DNA from: CBDCGS01 sp965216915
GTDB taxonomy: Bacteria > Pseudomonadota > Alphaproteobacteria > UBA828
DNA length: 64,000 nt
Assembly (NCBI GenBank): GCA_965216915.1
Contig: CBDCGS010000011.1
Location: 1,302,001 to 1,366,000 of the forward strand
Reading direction: 5' to 3'
Of the stretch, positions 26,237 to 35,134 are shown piece by piece. The notes under the pieces were generated by a model. It was given only the letters and a program-made list of their open reading frames with translations. It made no database searches and was not told the origin of the DNA. Both the position numbers and the translations under genes were made by a program. Each line of letters opens with the position of its first letter. Position 1 is the stretch's first letter.

Positions 26237-26809
26237 ATGACCGCCGCCAATCTGAACGCTATCGCGCACGCGCTTGCGGCGCTTCGGCCGATCGCCGACG
26301 CCGCGACGGTGGGCGCGCAGGCGGCGCTCATCCACGACAATCTCCACGACGTCTATCAGACCGATATTCGTGCCTTCCAAGATTTCCGGCGCTTCATGAA
26401 CCGCCGCGACCGTGACGCAGCGGGCACGCTCGCGGCGTTCTTGACGAAGCGCCGGTCGGCGACTGCGCAAGCACGTGCGGCGCTCGCGTCCCTTTCAGAC
26501 GATATTCGCGCCGGCGCCGCGGCGTCCCTGGCCGACGGCCAGCGCCAGGCGCTTTGCGTCTACCTGGATCGGGTCCTCGACATTTTGGACGTCGAACGGA
26601 ACCATCCGGACGAGCGTGATCTGCGCGGGGCGCCCCCCTACGCCATCTCCGCGTTCCTCGAGGCCGGTCCCGAGGCGCGTCGTGCGCAAGCCAGTGATTT
26701 GGCCCGGTTTGCCGATGACATGTGGGTGCTGCTCCTCCCCGCTCGGTGGATGCGGCTCACCGCCGCTTATGAGTGCATCGCTGCGGCCTCACATGATGGC
26801 GAGCGTTGA
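26237..26809 (+). CDS. Unknown 190-residue helical protein at the end of the DMF operon
   Basis: I do not recognise this protein. It is Ala/Arg-rich, looks entirely helical, and has no signal peptide or membrane segment. The N-terminal half contains HDNLHDVYQTDIRAFQDF and the C-terminal half DDMWVLLLPARWMRL. It follows the DmfA1-like gene after 40 bases on the same strand, and the next gene is convergent, so it closes the operon. The ribosome site is weak (AAGCG). A role linked to the formamidase is inferred from position only. Confidence 0.65.
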   Translation: MTAANLNAIAHALAALRPIADAATVGAQAALIHDNLHDVYQTDIRAFQDFRRFMNRRDRDAAGTLAAFLTKRRSATAQARAALASLSDDIRAGAAASLADGQRQALCVYLDRVLDILDVERNHPDERDLRGAPPYAISAFLEAGPEARRAQASDLARFADDMWVLLLPARWMRLTAAYECIAAASHDGER

Positions 26810-26856
26810 ACTCCGTTATGTCTTGGATGGCCTGGCGGCGACACACGCCCCGGCGC

Positions 26857-27651
26857 TCAGCGCATCACGAGCCCGCCATTGATGTCGAGCGTGTGCCCCG
26901 TGATCGCCTGCGCATGGGGGCTCGCGAGAAACAGCACGGCCATCGCGACGTCGTCCTCGTCGGCCATATCACCGGTCGGCATGGTGGCGGTGATCGCGGC
27001 AATCTCGGCTTCTGTGATGCCGCTTCGGATCATGCGGGTGTCGACGAGGGCCGGCGCGATGGCGTTGACCGTGATGTTGTGAGGCCCAAGCTGGCGGGCC
27101 AGCGCCTTGGTCAGGGTCACGCCCGCTCCTTTGGAGACCGCGTAGACCGTCGCGTCGTGCAACCCGCCGGTGTGCGCCGCTTGGCTGACGAAGTTGATGA
27201 TGCGACCCCAACCCGCCTCGCGCATCGGCCGTGCGGCTGCCCGGCTGAGGAAGAACTGGCTTTTCACGTTGGTATCCATCGTGCGCCGCCACGCCGCATC
27301 GTCGACGGCCTCGATGTTGCCGCGTTCGATGATCCCGGCAACGTTGACGAGAATATCGAGCCGGCTGTAGCGCGCCAGCGTGTCCACCACCAGGCGTTCG
27401 CACGCGTCGCCAGAGGCGAGGTCACACACCTGTGCGGCGTGGCGCTCGGGCTTGGCCAGGGTGGCGTGGCTTTCGTGCAGGGCGTCTTGATCGATGTCGC
27501 AGCAGACGACCCGGGCGCCGTAGGCCGCGAAGGCCCGCGCGGTCGCCCGGCCGATCCCGCGCGCGGCCCCCGTGACCAGGGCGACACGCCCGGGCAGGGC
27601 GAAATCCGTGGTCAAACGCTCCCCGGTTTCGTTCGCGGCGCGCGCTGTCAC
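26857..27651 (-). CDS. SDR-family oxidoreductase
   Basis: The 264-residue short-chain dehydrogenase has TGAARGIG near residue 23, an Asp at the end of the second strand (CCDIDQ) that favours NAD over NADP, NVAG in place of NNAG, the catalytic Ser in NFVSQAA and the YAVSK pair. I set the start at the GTG at 27651, which overlaps the TGA of the upstream isomerase-like gene (GTGA); the long frame upstream of it is a shadow of that gene. The two genes are therefore coupled and probably act on the same sugar or polyol. The substrate is unknown. Confidence 0.85.
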   Translation of the reverse strand: MTARAANETGERLTTDFALPGRVALVTGAARGIGRATARAFAAYGARVVCCDIDQDALHESHATLAKPERHAAQVCDLASGDACERLVVDTLARYSRLDILVNVAGIIERGNIEAVDDAAWRRTMDTNVKSQFFLSRAAARPMREAGWGRIINFVSQAAHTGGLHDATVYAVSKGAGVTLTKALARQLGPHNITVNAIAPALVDTRMIRSGITEAEIAAITATMPTGDMADEDDVAMAVLFLASPHAQAITGHTLDINGGLVMR

Positions 27652-28520
27652 GCGAGATAGCCCTCGAGTTCCTGCTTCAGCTTTAGGGTCTCTGTAATGA
27701 CATCGACATCGTAGCAGCCGCGATAGTTGACGCAGACATATTCGAGCGCGACGTTTCCGTGATAGCCGCGCGCCTTCAGTTGTTGGACGATGTGACCGAA
27801 ATCCAAAATGCCGTCCTCCATGCGACACTGCAGCCGCTCGCGGTTTGCCTGGCGCGCGTGGACGTGGCCGGCCCACGGGATCAGCTCGTCGACCTCTTCC
27901 AGCGAGTGCCCTTGCGGCATGAAATGCGAATAGTCGAGGCTGATCTTGAGGCCGGACACGTCTTCGAGCATGCGCTTGCACGCGGCAAGCGTGCCCATCA
28001 CCGATTCGCTATGCGGCTCGGGACGGACCTCAACGTCATGACTGCCGGCATGATCGACCATGCGGGTCAACTCGGCGCGCGAGACGGCGTAGGCCGCCTC
28101 GTCATCGACGCCTTGATCGCGATGGATGATCCCCGAGCTGATCGTGATGCCGGGGCATCCGAGAGCGCCGCAAAAGGCGACGAACGATTTGAACATCTCG
28201 AAGTTGTCTTCGCGCATGCGTGCGTCGGGCACGGTGATCGTGCATTTGAGCTCGTCGTCGAGCTCGTCGATATATTTGTTGCGAAACCAGATGAAGCTGT
28301 CGTCGACGGAGAGCTCGAGCGGCTCCATGACCCGCCGCACCTGATCGGCCGCCTTCACCGGATCGCTGCGCACGGCCGGCCAATCGATGTGCGCCCAGCC
28401 GACGGCGGTGTTGCGAAAGCCCAGCGCCCGCACGACCTGCGCGGCACCCTCGAGCGACAAATGTCCTTTAAGATGTTGCGTGCCGAAACTCCAGCACGGC
28501 ACGCCGAGTTCGATCGTCAT
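27648..28520 (-). CDS. Sugar phosphate isomerase/epimerase-like TIM-barrel protein
   Basis: The 290-residue protein has the xylose-isomerase-like (AP endonuclease 2 fold) pattern of metal ligands: Glu in EVRPEPHSES, Asp and His in SLDYSHFMPQ, His in AGHVHARQ and Glu in ALEYVCVN near the C-terminus. Such enzymes isomerise or epimerise ketoses or inositol derivatives. It is translationally coupled to the SDR gene downstream. The small divergent gap to the gene at 28649 suggests a shared promoter region. Confidence 0.85.
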   Translation of the reverse strand: MTIELGVPCWSFGTQHLKGHLSLEGAAQVVRALGFRNTAVGWAHIDWPAVRSDPVKAADQVRRVMEPLELSVDDSFIWFRNKYIDELDDELKCTITVPDARMREDNFEMFKSFVAFCGALGCPGITISSGIIHRDQGVDDEAAYAVSRAELTRMVDHAGSHDVEVRPEPHSESVMGTLAACKRMLEDVSGLKISLDYSHFMPQGHSLEEVDELIPWAGHVHARQANRERLQCRMEDGILDFGHIVQQLKARGYHGNVALEYVCVNYRGCYDVDVITETLKLKQELEGYLA

Positions 28521-28648
28521 AACGCGTCTCCTGTTGCGACCGGTCCATCGGTGACATGTCCGGCCGGGTGAAGCGGTCCCCCGCGTGGTCGGCCGAGGCG
28601 GCCAATCGCATGCACACCCCGGCGAAGCCCTCTACGGAGATCTGAAGT

Positions 28649-29605
28649 ATGGCAGATATCAAGCCCGCAGCGGCGGTAATCGGGACCGGCACGATGGGAC
28701 CGATGATCGCTCTGACCTTTGCCCTCCATGGCCATCGCACGTGCCTGATCGGGCGCACGGAAAAAGCACTCGGCGCGGCGCGCACGGCGATCGGGGTCGC
28801 CTACGACGAGCTAGCGGGTGCCGATCTGCTTCCGCCCGGCGCCGCGGGGTGGGCCGGTCGTCTGACATTTGACGTGACGCTGCGCCTGGGCGTTGCCGAT
28901 GTCGATATCGTGGTCGAAGCGATCGCCGAGGATCTCGCGGTCAAGCAAGCGCTTTTCGCCGACCTCGACCGAGGCGCGCCACCGGACGCCATCTTGACGA
29001 GCTCGACGTCCGGCTTGCCGGTCGATGGCATCGCGGCGGAGTGCGAGAGGCCGGGCCGCGTCGCGGTGCTGCATTTTGCCAATCCCCCCCACCTGATGCC
29101 GACGGTCGAGGTCGTCCCCGGACGCATGACCGACGCCGCGGTGATGGATGCTCTGATCGCGCTGGCGGTCTCCCTCGGCAAAGAGCCTATTCGGCTTGCG
29201 AAAGATATCCCCGGCCACCTTTTCAACCGGCTGCAATACGCCCTGATGCGCGAGGCGTTCGCGCTGGTGCGAGACGGCGTCGCCGCCCCCGAGGAGATCG
29301 ACCGTGTCATCAAGCGGGGCTATGCGCTCCGACTGGCCGCCGAAGGCCCGCTCGAGAAGGCTGATCTCGCAGGCCTTCCCCTGGTCGCGAGTGTCGCGAC
29401 CTATCTCTTTCCGACGCTCGATCGCAGCACCGCACCGGATCTGATCGAGCGCCTGATCGCAGAGGGCCGCTCCGGTGCGGCGTCCGGTCAGGGGCTCCAC
29501 GATTGGACGACTGAGAAAGCCCAACGCGTGGTCGCCGCGCGCAACCAAGACGTGATCCGCCACCTCAAGCGGAAACCGACCCGGGGGCCGAACGGCGATC
29601 GCTGA
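28649..29605 (+). CDS. 3-hydroxyacyl-CoA dehydrogenase-family NAD-dependent dehydrogenase
   Basis: The 318-residue protein has an N-terminal NAD fold (AVIGTGTMGPMIALTFALHG), the VDIVVEAIAEDLAVKQ and HFANPPHLMPTVEVVPG segments that carry the catalytic His of this family, and a single helical C-terminal domain. Single-domain members include L-carnitine dehydrogenase, L-gulonate dehydrogenase and 3-hydroxybutyryl-CoA dehydrogenase. Carnitine would fit the quaternary-amine theme, but I cannot tell them apart here. No acyl-CoA genes are nearby. The C-terminal 35 residues are basic and probably disordered. Confidence 0.85.
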   Translation: MADIKPAAAVIGTGTMGPMIALTFALHGHRTCLIGRTEKALGAARTAIGVAYDELAGADLLPPGAAGWAGRLTFDVTLRLGVADVDIVVEAIAEDLAVKQALFADLDRGAPPDAILTSSTSGLPVDGIAAECERPGRVAVLHFANPPHLMPTVEVVPGRMTDAAVMDALIALAVSLGKEPIRLAKDIPGHLFNRLQYALMREAFALVRDGVAAPEEIDRVIKRGYALRLAAEGPLEKADLAGLPLVASVATYLFPTLDRSTAPDLIERLIAEGRSGAASGQGLHDWTTEKAQRVVAARNQDVIRHLKRKPTRGPNGDR

Positions 29606-29750
29606 TCGCCGCCTCCCGTCGTCAACCCAAAAAGCCGCTTGAGCGCGATCGGTGCGCAGCGCTAGATAGGCGCGGCAACGGCGTGCGTTTCCGCGGGCCC
29701 GGCCAATTGATGGGCGCGCCGCGTCCAAACCCACGCAAACGAGACGCCGC

Positions 29751-30593
29751 ATGCTCCGAGCGCGATACCATCAGCTACGCCGACTCGTGGTGCTGGCCGC
29801 TTGCGGACTGGCCCTGCTTGGATCCGCGACCGGCGCCCGCGCCGACACGCCGCACATCACGATCGCGTCGACGACGTCGACCGAATCATCCGGTTTGTTC
29901 GCGCATCTGCTGCCCCAGTTCGAAGCGGCCGCCGGGGTGGCCGCGCGGGTGGTCGCTGTCGGCACGGGGCAGGCGCTCCGCATCGCCCGCAACGGCGATG
30001 CGGACGTGCTCTTCGTGCATCACAAGCCCTCGGAGGAGGCGTTCGTCGCGGAGGGGTGGGGCGTCGAGCGTTTCGACGTCATGTACAACGATTTCGCGAT
30101 CGTCGGCCCGGCGGCGGATCCGGCCGGCGTCAAGGGCATGGCCGATGCCGCGGCCGCGCTCGAGCAGATTGCGGCGCGGGAGGTGGTGTTCGTCTCGCGC
30201 GGCGACGACAGCGGTACGCACAAGAAGGAGCGGAGCCTGTGGGAGGCGGCGGGTGTCGACGTGGTCACAGCAAGCGGCACCTGGTATCGCGAGACCGGCA
30301 GCGGCATGGGGGCGACGCTGAGCACCGCGAGCGGCATGGAGGCTTACACGCTGACCGACCGCGGCACCTGGATCAGCTTCAAGAACAAAGGCCCGCTCGC
30401 GATCCTGGTCGCGGGAGACGACCGGTTGTTCAACCAATATGGCGTGATCCTGGTCAATCCGGCGAAGCACCCCCACGTCAAGGCGGCGCTCGGCCAACGG
30501 TTCGTGACCTGGGTGACCTCGGCCGAGGGCCAACGAGCGATCGCTGAGTTCAAGCTCGGCGGCCAGCAATTGTTCTTCCCGAATGCGCGGTGA
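29751..30593 (+). CDS. tupA: Tungstate-binding periplasmic protein, TupA-like
   Basis: The 280-residue protein has a signal peptide (hydrophobic 10-28, cleavage near GARAD) and the TupA signature IASTTSTESSGLFAHLLP, with further matches in VVAVGTGQALRIARNGDADV and VMYNDFAIVGP. TupA binds tungstate (and weakly molybdate) for a TupBC importer, but no tupB or tupC follows; the next gene is a convergent RND pump. It may use a permease encoded elsewhere. The need for tungstate or molybdate matches the molybdopterin-type operon at 51906, about 21 kb away. Confidence 0.82.
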   Translation: MLRARYHQLRRLVVLAACGLALLGSATGARADTPHITIASTTSTESSGLFAHLLPQFEAAAGVAARVVAVGTGQALRIARNGDADVLFVHHKPSEEAFVAEGWGVERFDVMYNDFAIVGPAADPAGVKGMADAAAALEQIAAREVVFVSRGDDSGTHKKERSLWEAAGVDVVTASGTWYRETGSGMGATLSTASGMEAYTLTDRGTWISFKNKGPLAILVAGDDRLFNQYGVILVNPAKHPHVKAALGQRFVTWVTSAEGQRAIAEFKLGGQQLFFPNAR

Positions 30594-30630
30594 CGCCCAG
30601 CCGGGCATCGTTGGACGGCAAGGCATCCTC

Positions 30631-33600
30631 TCATTCGGGGGGTGCCTTTCTGATGGCGTCATCTTCCACTGCTGCGGCGTGTTCGAGTTCACGCGCGAGG
30701 CGGGCTCCCTCGGCGGCTCGCGGCTTGGACAATCGTGCGAGACCGAGATAGGCGATCGGCGCAAGATAAAGCGTGAAGAGCGCCGCCAAACCGAGGCCGC
30801 CAAACACGACCCAACCGATGGCGGCGCGGGCCTCGGCGCCGGGTCCGGTGCTCAAGATCAGCGGCAACCCACCCAACACGGTCGAAATCATCGTCATCAC
30901 GATCGGGCGCAGACGCACCTTGGCCGCCGTCGCGGCCGCCTCGCGCACGGAGAAGCCGCGGTCACGAAGCTGGTCGGCAAACTCGATGACGAGAATGCCG
31001 TTCTTCGCCATCAGGCCGATCAGCATGATCAAACCGATCTGGGAGTAAACGTTGACCGAGGTGCCGGTGAGCAGGAGGGCAAACACCGCAGCCGCGATCC
31101 CGAACGGGACCGTGATGAGCACCGCCGCCGCCGATGTCAGGCTCTCGAACTGTGCGGCGAGAACGAGAAAGGCGACGAGAAGCGCCAAGGCATAGGTGAT
31201 GGACACGCCGTGCGACGTCTCGTCGAGCGTTGCCGCTTCGCCGAGCAAGACAAGCTCGGTGTCTTCGGGCAGGACGCGATCCGCGAGCGCTTGCAAATCC
31301 GCGACGGCGCTCCGCAGCGGGTAGCCGCTCGCGACCTCGGCATCGATGTCGATCGCACGGCGTTGTCGATGCCGATCGAGTTCGGCGGCAACCCCCGCTT
31401 CGTGTAGCGAGACGACGCTGGACAACGGCACCAGTGTGCCCGTTGCCGATTTGACGTGCAGATTCATCAGGTCGGACGGGTCGTCGATCGCGCCTCTCAT
31501 CGCCTCGAGCTGGACGGGCACGGCCTCGTCGTCGATGTTCAAATCGACGATCTCGTCACCGTCGACGAGCGCACGCAGTGTCAAAGCCAAGTCGTCAAGC
31601 GCGAGCCCAAGGTCGGCCGCGCGCTGCCGGTCGATGCGCACCGAAAGCTGGGGCTGCGTTGGCTGGTATGAGATCTCGGGATCACTGAGGTTGGGTAGGT
31701 CATCCTCAATGCCGCGCGCCATCAGCTTCGCCGCTTCGTAGAGCCGTTCATAGTCGTTGCCGAGCACGGCGACTTCGACGCCGCCGCCGCGACCACGGAG
31801 GCCGAGGCTGTTCGGGCTGAAGACGCGCACCCGAGAGCCCGCGATCTTCGACACGTCACCGCGCAGCTCCGCCACGATCTCCTGCTGGCTGCGCGCACGC
31901 TCTCCCCAGGGCGCGAGGCGCGCGGTCACGAGCACGCGGTTGAGATCCCAGCGACCAACGATGATCTGCACCCGCTCGATCTCGCCGCTCTCCACGTAGC
32001 GACGGAGGATGGCGTCGATCGCGTCGGCCTGACGCCGCGAGTAGGCGAGGCCGGCGCCGTCGGGGCCGGTCGCCAGGATGTTGATTTTCCCGCGGTCCTC
32101 CGCGGGCAGAAGCTCCTCGTCGAGGCCTTGGAAAATCAGCCACGCCGCCGCGGCGAAACAAAGGGCCAACGCGAACACCACCAGTGGCGCCTTGAAGGCC
32201 CATGCGAGCGTGCGTTCGTAGGCCCGTTCGAGAGCCCGGCCGAGCGCGACGAGCGGCGCCGTTTGCCGCGCCGGTTTGTGCGGTAGGCGCGCCGTGAGCG
32301 CCGGGACGAGCGAGAGCGCGACAAACGACGAGATCGCGACGGCGATCGCGAGCACGAAGCCAAATTCGCGGAACAGCCGGCCTGCCGTGCTCGGCAGAAC
32401 CGACAAGGGGACGAAGACCGAGATCAACACGGCGGTTGTCGCGATCACCGCGAAAAACACTTGTCGCGTGCCGAGCACGGATGCCGCACGGCTTCCGAGA
32501 CCCTGGGACTTGCGCCGCTGGATGTTCTCGAGCACGACGATCGAATCGTCGACGATCATACCGGTCGCGAGGACGAGCGCGAGCAACGTGAGAAGGTTGA
32601 TGGAAAAGCCGGCGAGCCATATCGCCGCGATGGTCCCGATCAGCGCGATCGGGATGGCGAGTGTCGGGATCAGCGTCGCGCGCACCGATCCCACGAAAAG
32701 CCAGATCGTCGCGACCACGATGCCCACCGCGATCCCCAGGGTGATCAGCACTTCGCGGATGGAGCCGCGAACGAAGATGGCATCGTCGGCGGTCGTGACG
32801 ATTTCGACCGTGTCAAAGCGCGCGTTGAGCCGCTCGATGGCGGCGGCAACACCAGCCGAAATATCGATCGTGTTGGATCCTGCCTGACGAATGACGCCCA
32901 TGCCGATGACGCGACGTCCCTCGACGAGCGTGTAGGAAATCGCGTCCGCCGGGCCGAAATAGACTTGAGCGACGTCACCGATCTTGATCGCACCCGCGAT
33001 CGTGAGCGCCTTGATCTCTTCGGGCGTTACGACCGTCGCTTCGGACCGCACGATCAATTCCAGATCATCCGAGCGGAAGCTTCCGGCCGGAACGTCGAAC
33101 GGCGCGTTCGAGAGCGCGACGGCGACATCGGTGACGGACAGTCCGTAGGACGCGAGCCTCAGTGGATCGACCACCACACGCAAGAGCCGTTGTCGCTCGC
33201 CGAAGACGACGATGTCCGCAACGCCATCGACCGCGATGAGCTCCGGCACGACGACATCCCGGACGGTTCGCGAGAGGGCTTCCGCGCTCACGGTCGTGCT
33301 CGATGCGGCCAGTCGGATGACCGGTGAGGCGTCGGCATCTGCCTTGATCACTCTCAGTTGCTCGACCGCTTCGGGCAACTGCCGCGCGACCCGGCTTACG
33401 GCTTCGCGAATGTCCGCGGCGGCCGCGCCGATGTCGACGCCGGGTGAGAACTCGGCGCGGATCCGAAAATTGTCTTCTTCGCTCGAGGAGCGGATCGAGG
33501 TCACACCGGAGACCCGCGCAACCGCGCTCTCGACAATCGAGGTGACCTCCGCGTCCATCGTCTCGGGAGACGCGCCCGGTAGGTTTCCGCGCACCGTCAC

Positions 33601-33834
33601 GATGGGGCGGTCGACGTTCGGCAACTCTCTGACCTCGACGGCGAAAAGGGCTGCAAGCCCCGCCAACGCGATCAAGAGGTTGAGGACGAAGACGAGCAGC
33701 GGCCGCCTGATCGCGAGCGAGGGCAAGTCGCGCCGGAGATGGGGCGTCGTGTCGTCGCCCTCGGGCGGTTGGCTCGGGCGCTTCCGCGCGACGTCGCCGG
33801 TATGCGGCGTGACCGGAGGGCGGTCCGCGCTCAT
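30631..33834 (-). CDS. RND-family efflux pump inner-membrane protein
   Basis: The 1067-residue protein has the AcrB/MexB layout: a first membrane helix after a hydrophilic N-terminus (about residues 45-65), a large periplasmic loop, a helix bundle with the proton-relay pattern GMIVDDSIVVLENI, a second periplasmic loop, and the mirrored bundle in the C-terminal half (MAKNGILVIEFA). It is a proton-driven exporter of small molecules or, less likely, metals. It starts inside the end of the adaptor gene (ATGA overlap). No outer-membrane channel gene is adjacent. The N-terminal 40 residues are longer than usual and charged. Confidence 0.92.
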   Translation of the reverse strand: MSADRPPVTPHTGDVARKRPSQPPEGDDTTPHLRRDLPSLAIRRPLLVFVLNLLIALAGLAALFAVEVRELPNVDRPIVTVRGNLPGASPETMDAEVTSIVESAVARVSGVTSIRSSSEEDNFRIRAEFSPGVDIGAAAADIREAVSRVARQLPEAVEQLRVIKADADASPVIRLAASSTTVSAEALSRTVRDVVVPELIAVDGVADIVVFGERQRLLRVVVDPLRLASYGLSVTDVAVALSNAPFDVPAGSFRSDDLELIVRSEATVVTPEEIKALTIAGAIKIGDVAQVYFGPADAISYTLVEGRRVIGMGVIRQAGSNTIDISAGVAAAIERLNARFDTVEIVTTADDAIFVRGSIREVLITLGIAVGIVVATIWLFVGSVRATLIPTLAIPIALIGTIAAIWLAGFSINLLTLLALVLATGMIVDDSIVVLENIQRRKSQGLGSRAASVLGTRQVFFAVIATTAVLISVFVPLSVLPSTAGRLFREFGFVLAIAVAISSFVALSLVPALTARLPHKPARQTAPLVALGRALERAYERTLAWAFKAPLVVFALALCFAAAAWLIFQGLDEELLPAEDRGKINILATGPDGAGLAYSRRQADAIDAILRRYVESGEIERVQIIVGRWDLNRVLVTARLAPWGERARSQQEIVAELRGDVSKIAGSRVRVFSPNSLGLRGRGGGVEVAVLGNDYERLYEAAKLMARGIEDDLPNLSDPEISYQPTQPQLSVRIDRQRAADLGLALDDLALTLRALVDGDEIVDLNIDDEAVPVQLEAMRGAIDDPSDLMNLHVKSATGTLVPLSSVVSLHEAGVAAELDRHRQRRAIDIDAEVASGYPLRSAVADLQALADRVLPEDTELVLLGEAATLDETSHGVSITYALALLVAFLVLAAQFESLTSAAAVLITVPFGIAAAVFALLLTGTSVNVYSQIGLIMLIGLMAKNGILVIEFADQLRDRGFSVREAAATAAKVRLRPIVMTMISTVLGGLPLILSTGPGAEARAAIGWVVFGGLGLAALFTLYLAPIAYLGLARLSKPRAAEGARLARELEHAAAVEDDAIRKAPPE

Positions 33835-34916
33835 CGGCGTGCCGCAGCTGAGCCACCCGGGCTGATCTCGAGCTCGCTCCGCTTGCGTTGAACGCCCTCG
33901 ACCACGATCAGCTCGCCGGCTTCCACCGCCGCATCAACGAGGACCGAACCGCTCTGCCGCTGCACGATCCGCACGGAAACGCGCATGGCGCGGCCGCTGC
34001 GCACAACCCAAAAGTAGGCGCCGTCTCCATCCCACTGCACCGCAACCTCGGGCACCAGCGGATATGCGGAGCCGAGAAGCTCGATGGCCACCGCGAAACT
34101 CATTCCGGGGCGAAACCGATCCTCGGGATTGGCGAGGTGTGCGCGCACGGTGAAACTTCGGTTCTCCGGGTCGACCCGGCTTCCGATGTCCACGATCTTG
34201 CCGGACATCTCCCGTTCGCGGTCCGCCCAGGTCGCGACCTTGATCGGATGGTCGACACCCAGGCGATCGAGGAATATCTCGGGCACTGAAAAGCTGATCA
34301 CGAGCGCGCTTCGATCGTCGATCGTGGTGATCGGATCGTCGGGGCCGATACGATCACCCACCGCCACGTCGGTCATGCCAACATGGCCCTCGAAGGGCGC
34401 AACGACCGTCCGCTTCGCGTAGGCCAAGTCGGCTTCGCGCCGCACGATCTGCGCCTCAGTGAGCGCGGCCCGTGCTTCATCGATCGTGGCTCGCGGTACC
34501 GCACCCGAGCCCACCGTACTCTCGTAACGCTCGAGCAGCCGGCGCGCCTCCTCTGCGCGCGCGGTCGCGAGTTCGACGGCGAGGGCTTCGGCGCGGCGGT
34601 CCAGCACCAGCAGCGCATGGCCTTTCGTCACGCGGCGGTCCGGCTCGATGTTGACCGCGACCACCTGGCCCGCTGAGGCCGCGTAGAGCGTGGCCGAACG
34701 CGCCGCCTCGGCGGTTCCGATCGCCTCGATCTGGACCCGTTCGCGGTGCACCTCGATCGGCTCGACGACGACTTGGGTCGGCTGGCGTTCACGGCGCGTT
34801 TCTTCGGCTGGGTGGCGATTGTCGGTCGAGCCGAGCGCCGGCCAGCCGTGGAAATAGCCGAGATAGCCCAAGCCCCCGAGTGCCGCGATTATCAGCAACT
34901 GTTTGAAAAGGCCCAT
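33831..34916 (-). CDS. RND efflux periplasmic adaptor (membrane fusion protein)
   Basis: The 361-residue protein has an N-terminal membrane anchor (LLIIAALGGLGYLGYF), a barrel-sandwich/lipoyl segment (about 50-90 and 150-170), a short helical hairpin with ARAEEARRLLERYE, and a C-terminal beta barrel with PEDRFRPGMSFAVAIEL. It links the RND pump to an outer-membrane channel. I start at ATG 34916; an upstream GTG (34949) is possible, and neither has a clear ribosome site. The stop overlaps the pump start. Confidence 0.88.
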   Translation of the reverse strand: MGLFKQLLIIAALGGLGYLGYFHGWPALGSTDNRHPAEETRRERQPTQVVVEPIEVHRERVQIEAIGTAEAARSATLYAASAGQVVAVNIEPDRRVTKGHALLVLDRRAEALAVELATARAEEARRLLERYESTVGSGAVPRATIDEARAALTEAQIVRREADLAYAKRTVVAPFEGHVGMTDVAVGDRIGPDDPITTIDDRSALVISFSVPEIFLDRLGVDHPIKVATWADREREMSGKIVDIGSRVDPENRSFTVRAHLANPEDRFRPGMSFAVAIELLGSAYPLVPEVAVQWDGDGAYFWVVRSGRAMRVSVRIVQRQSGSVLVDAAVEAGELIVVEGVQRKRSELEISPGGSAAARR

Positions 34917-35134
34917 CAATCGACCGCCCAACCACCCAAATCGAACCACCCTGTTCCGTCGCCGCCCATTATCTCAGAATTTCTTATTGTCGGGATGCAG
35001 GCGGATCAGCGTGCCTGCCCGTGGCGCGCCTCGAGCGATCGCTGATCGAGGTCGGGGACGGCGCTATTGACGCTCGAGACAGATGCGCGGCGTTGTCACG
35101 CCAACGAGGCATCCGGCCCGTGCTGACTCGGCGG

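Noticed and set aside
30601..30660. Terminator between the tupA gene and the convergent RND gene
   Set aside because: A 7-bp imperfect stem followed by TTTCTG exists, but half of it lies inside the RND coding sequence and the stem has a wobble pair.
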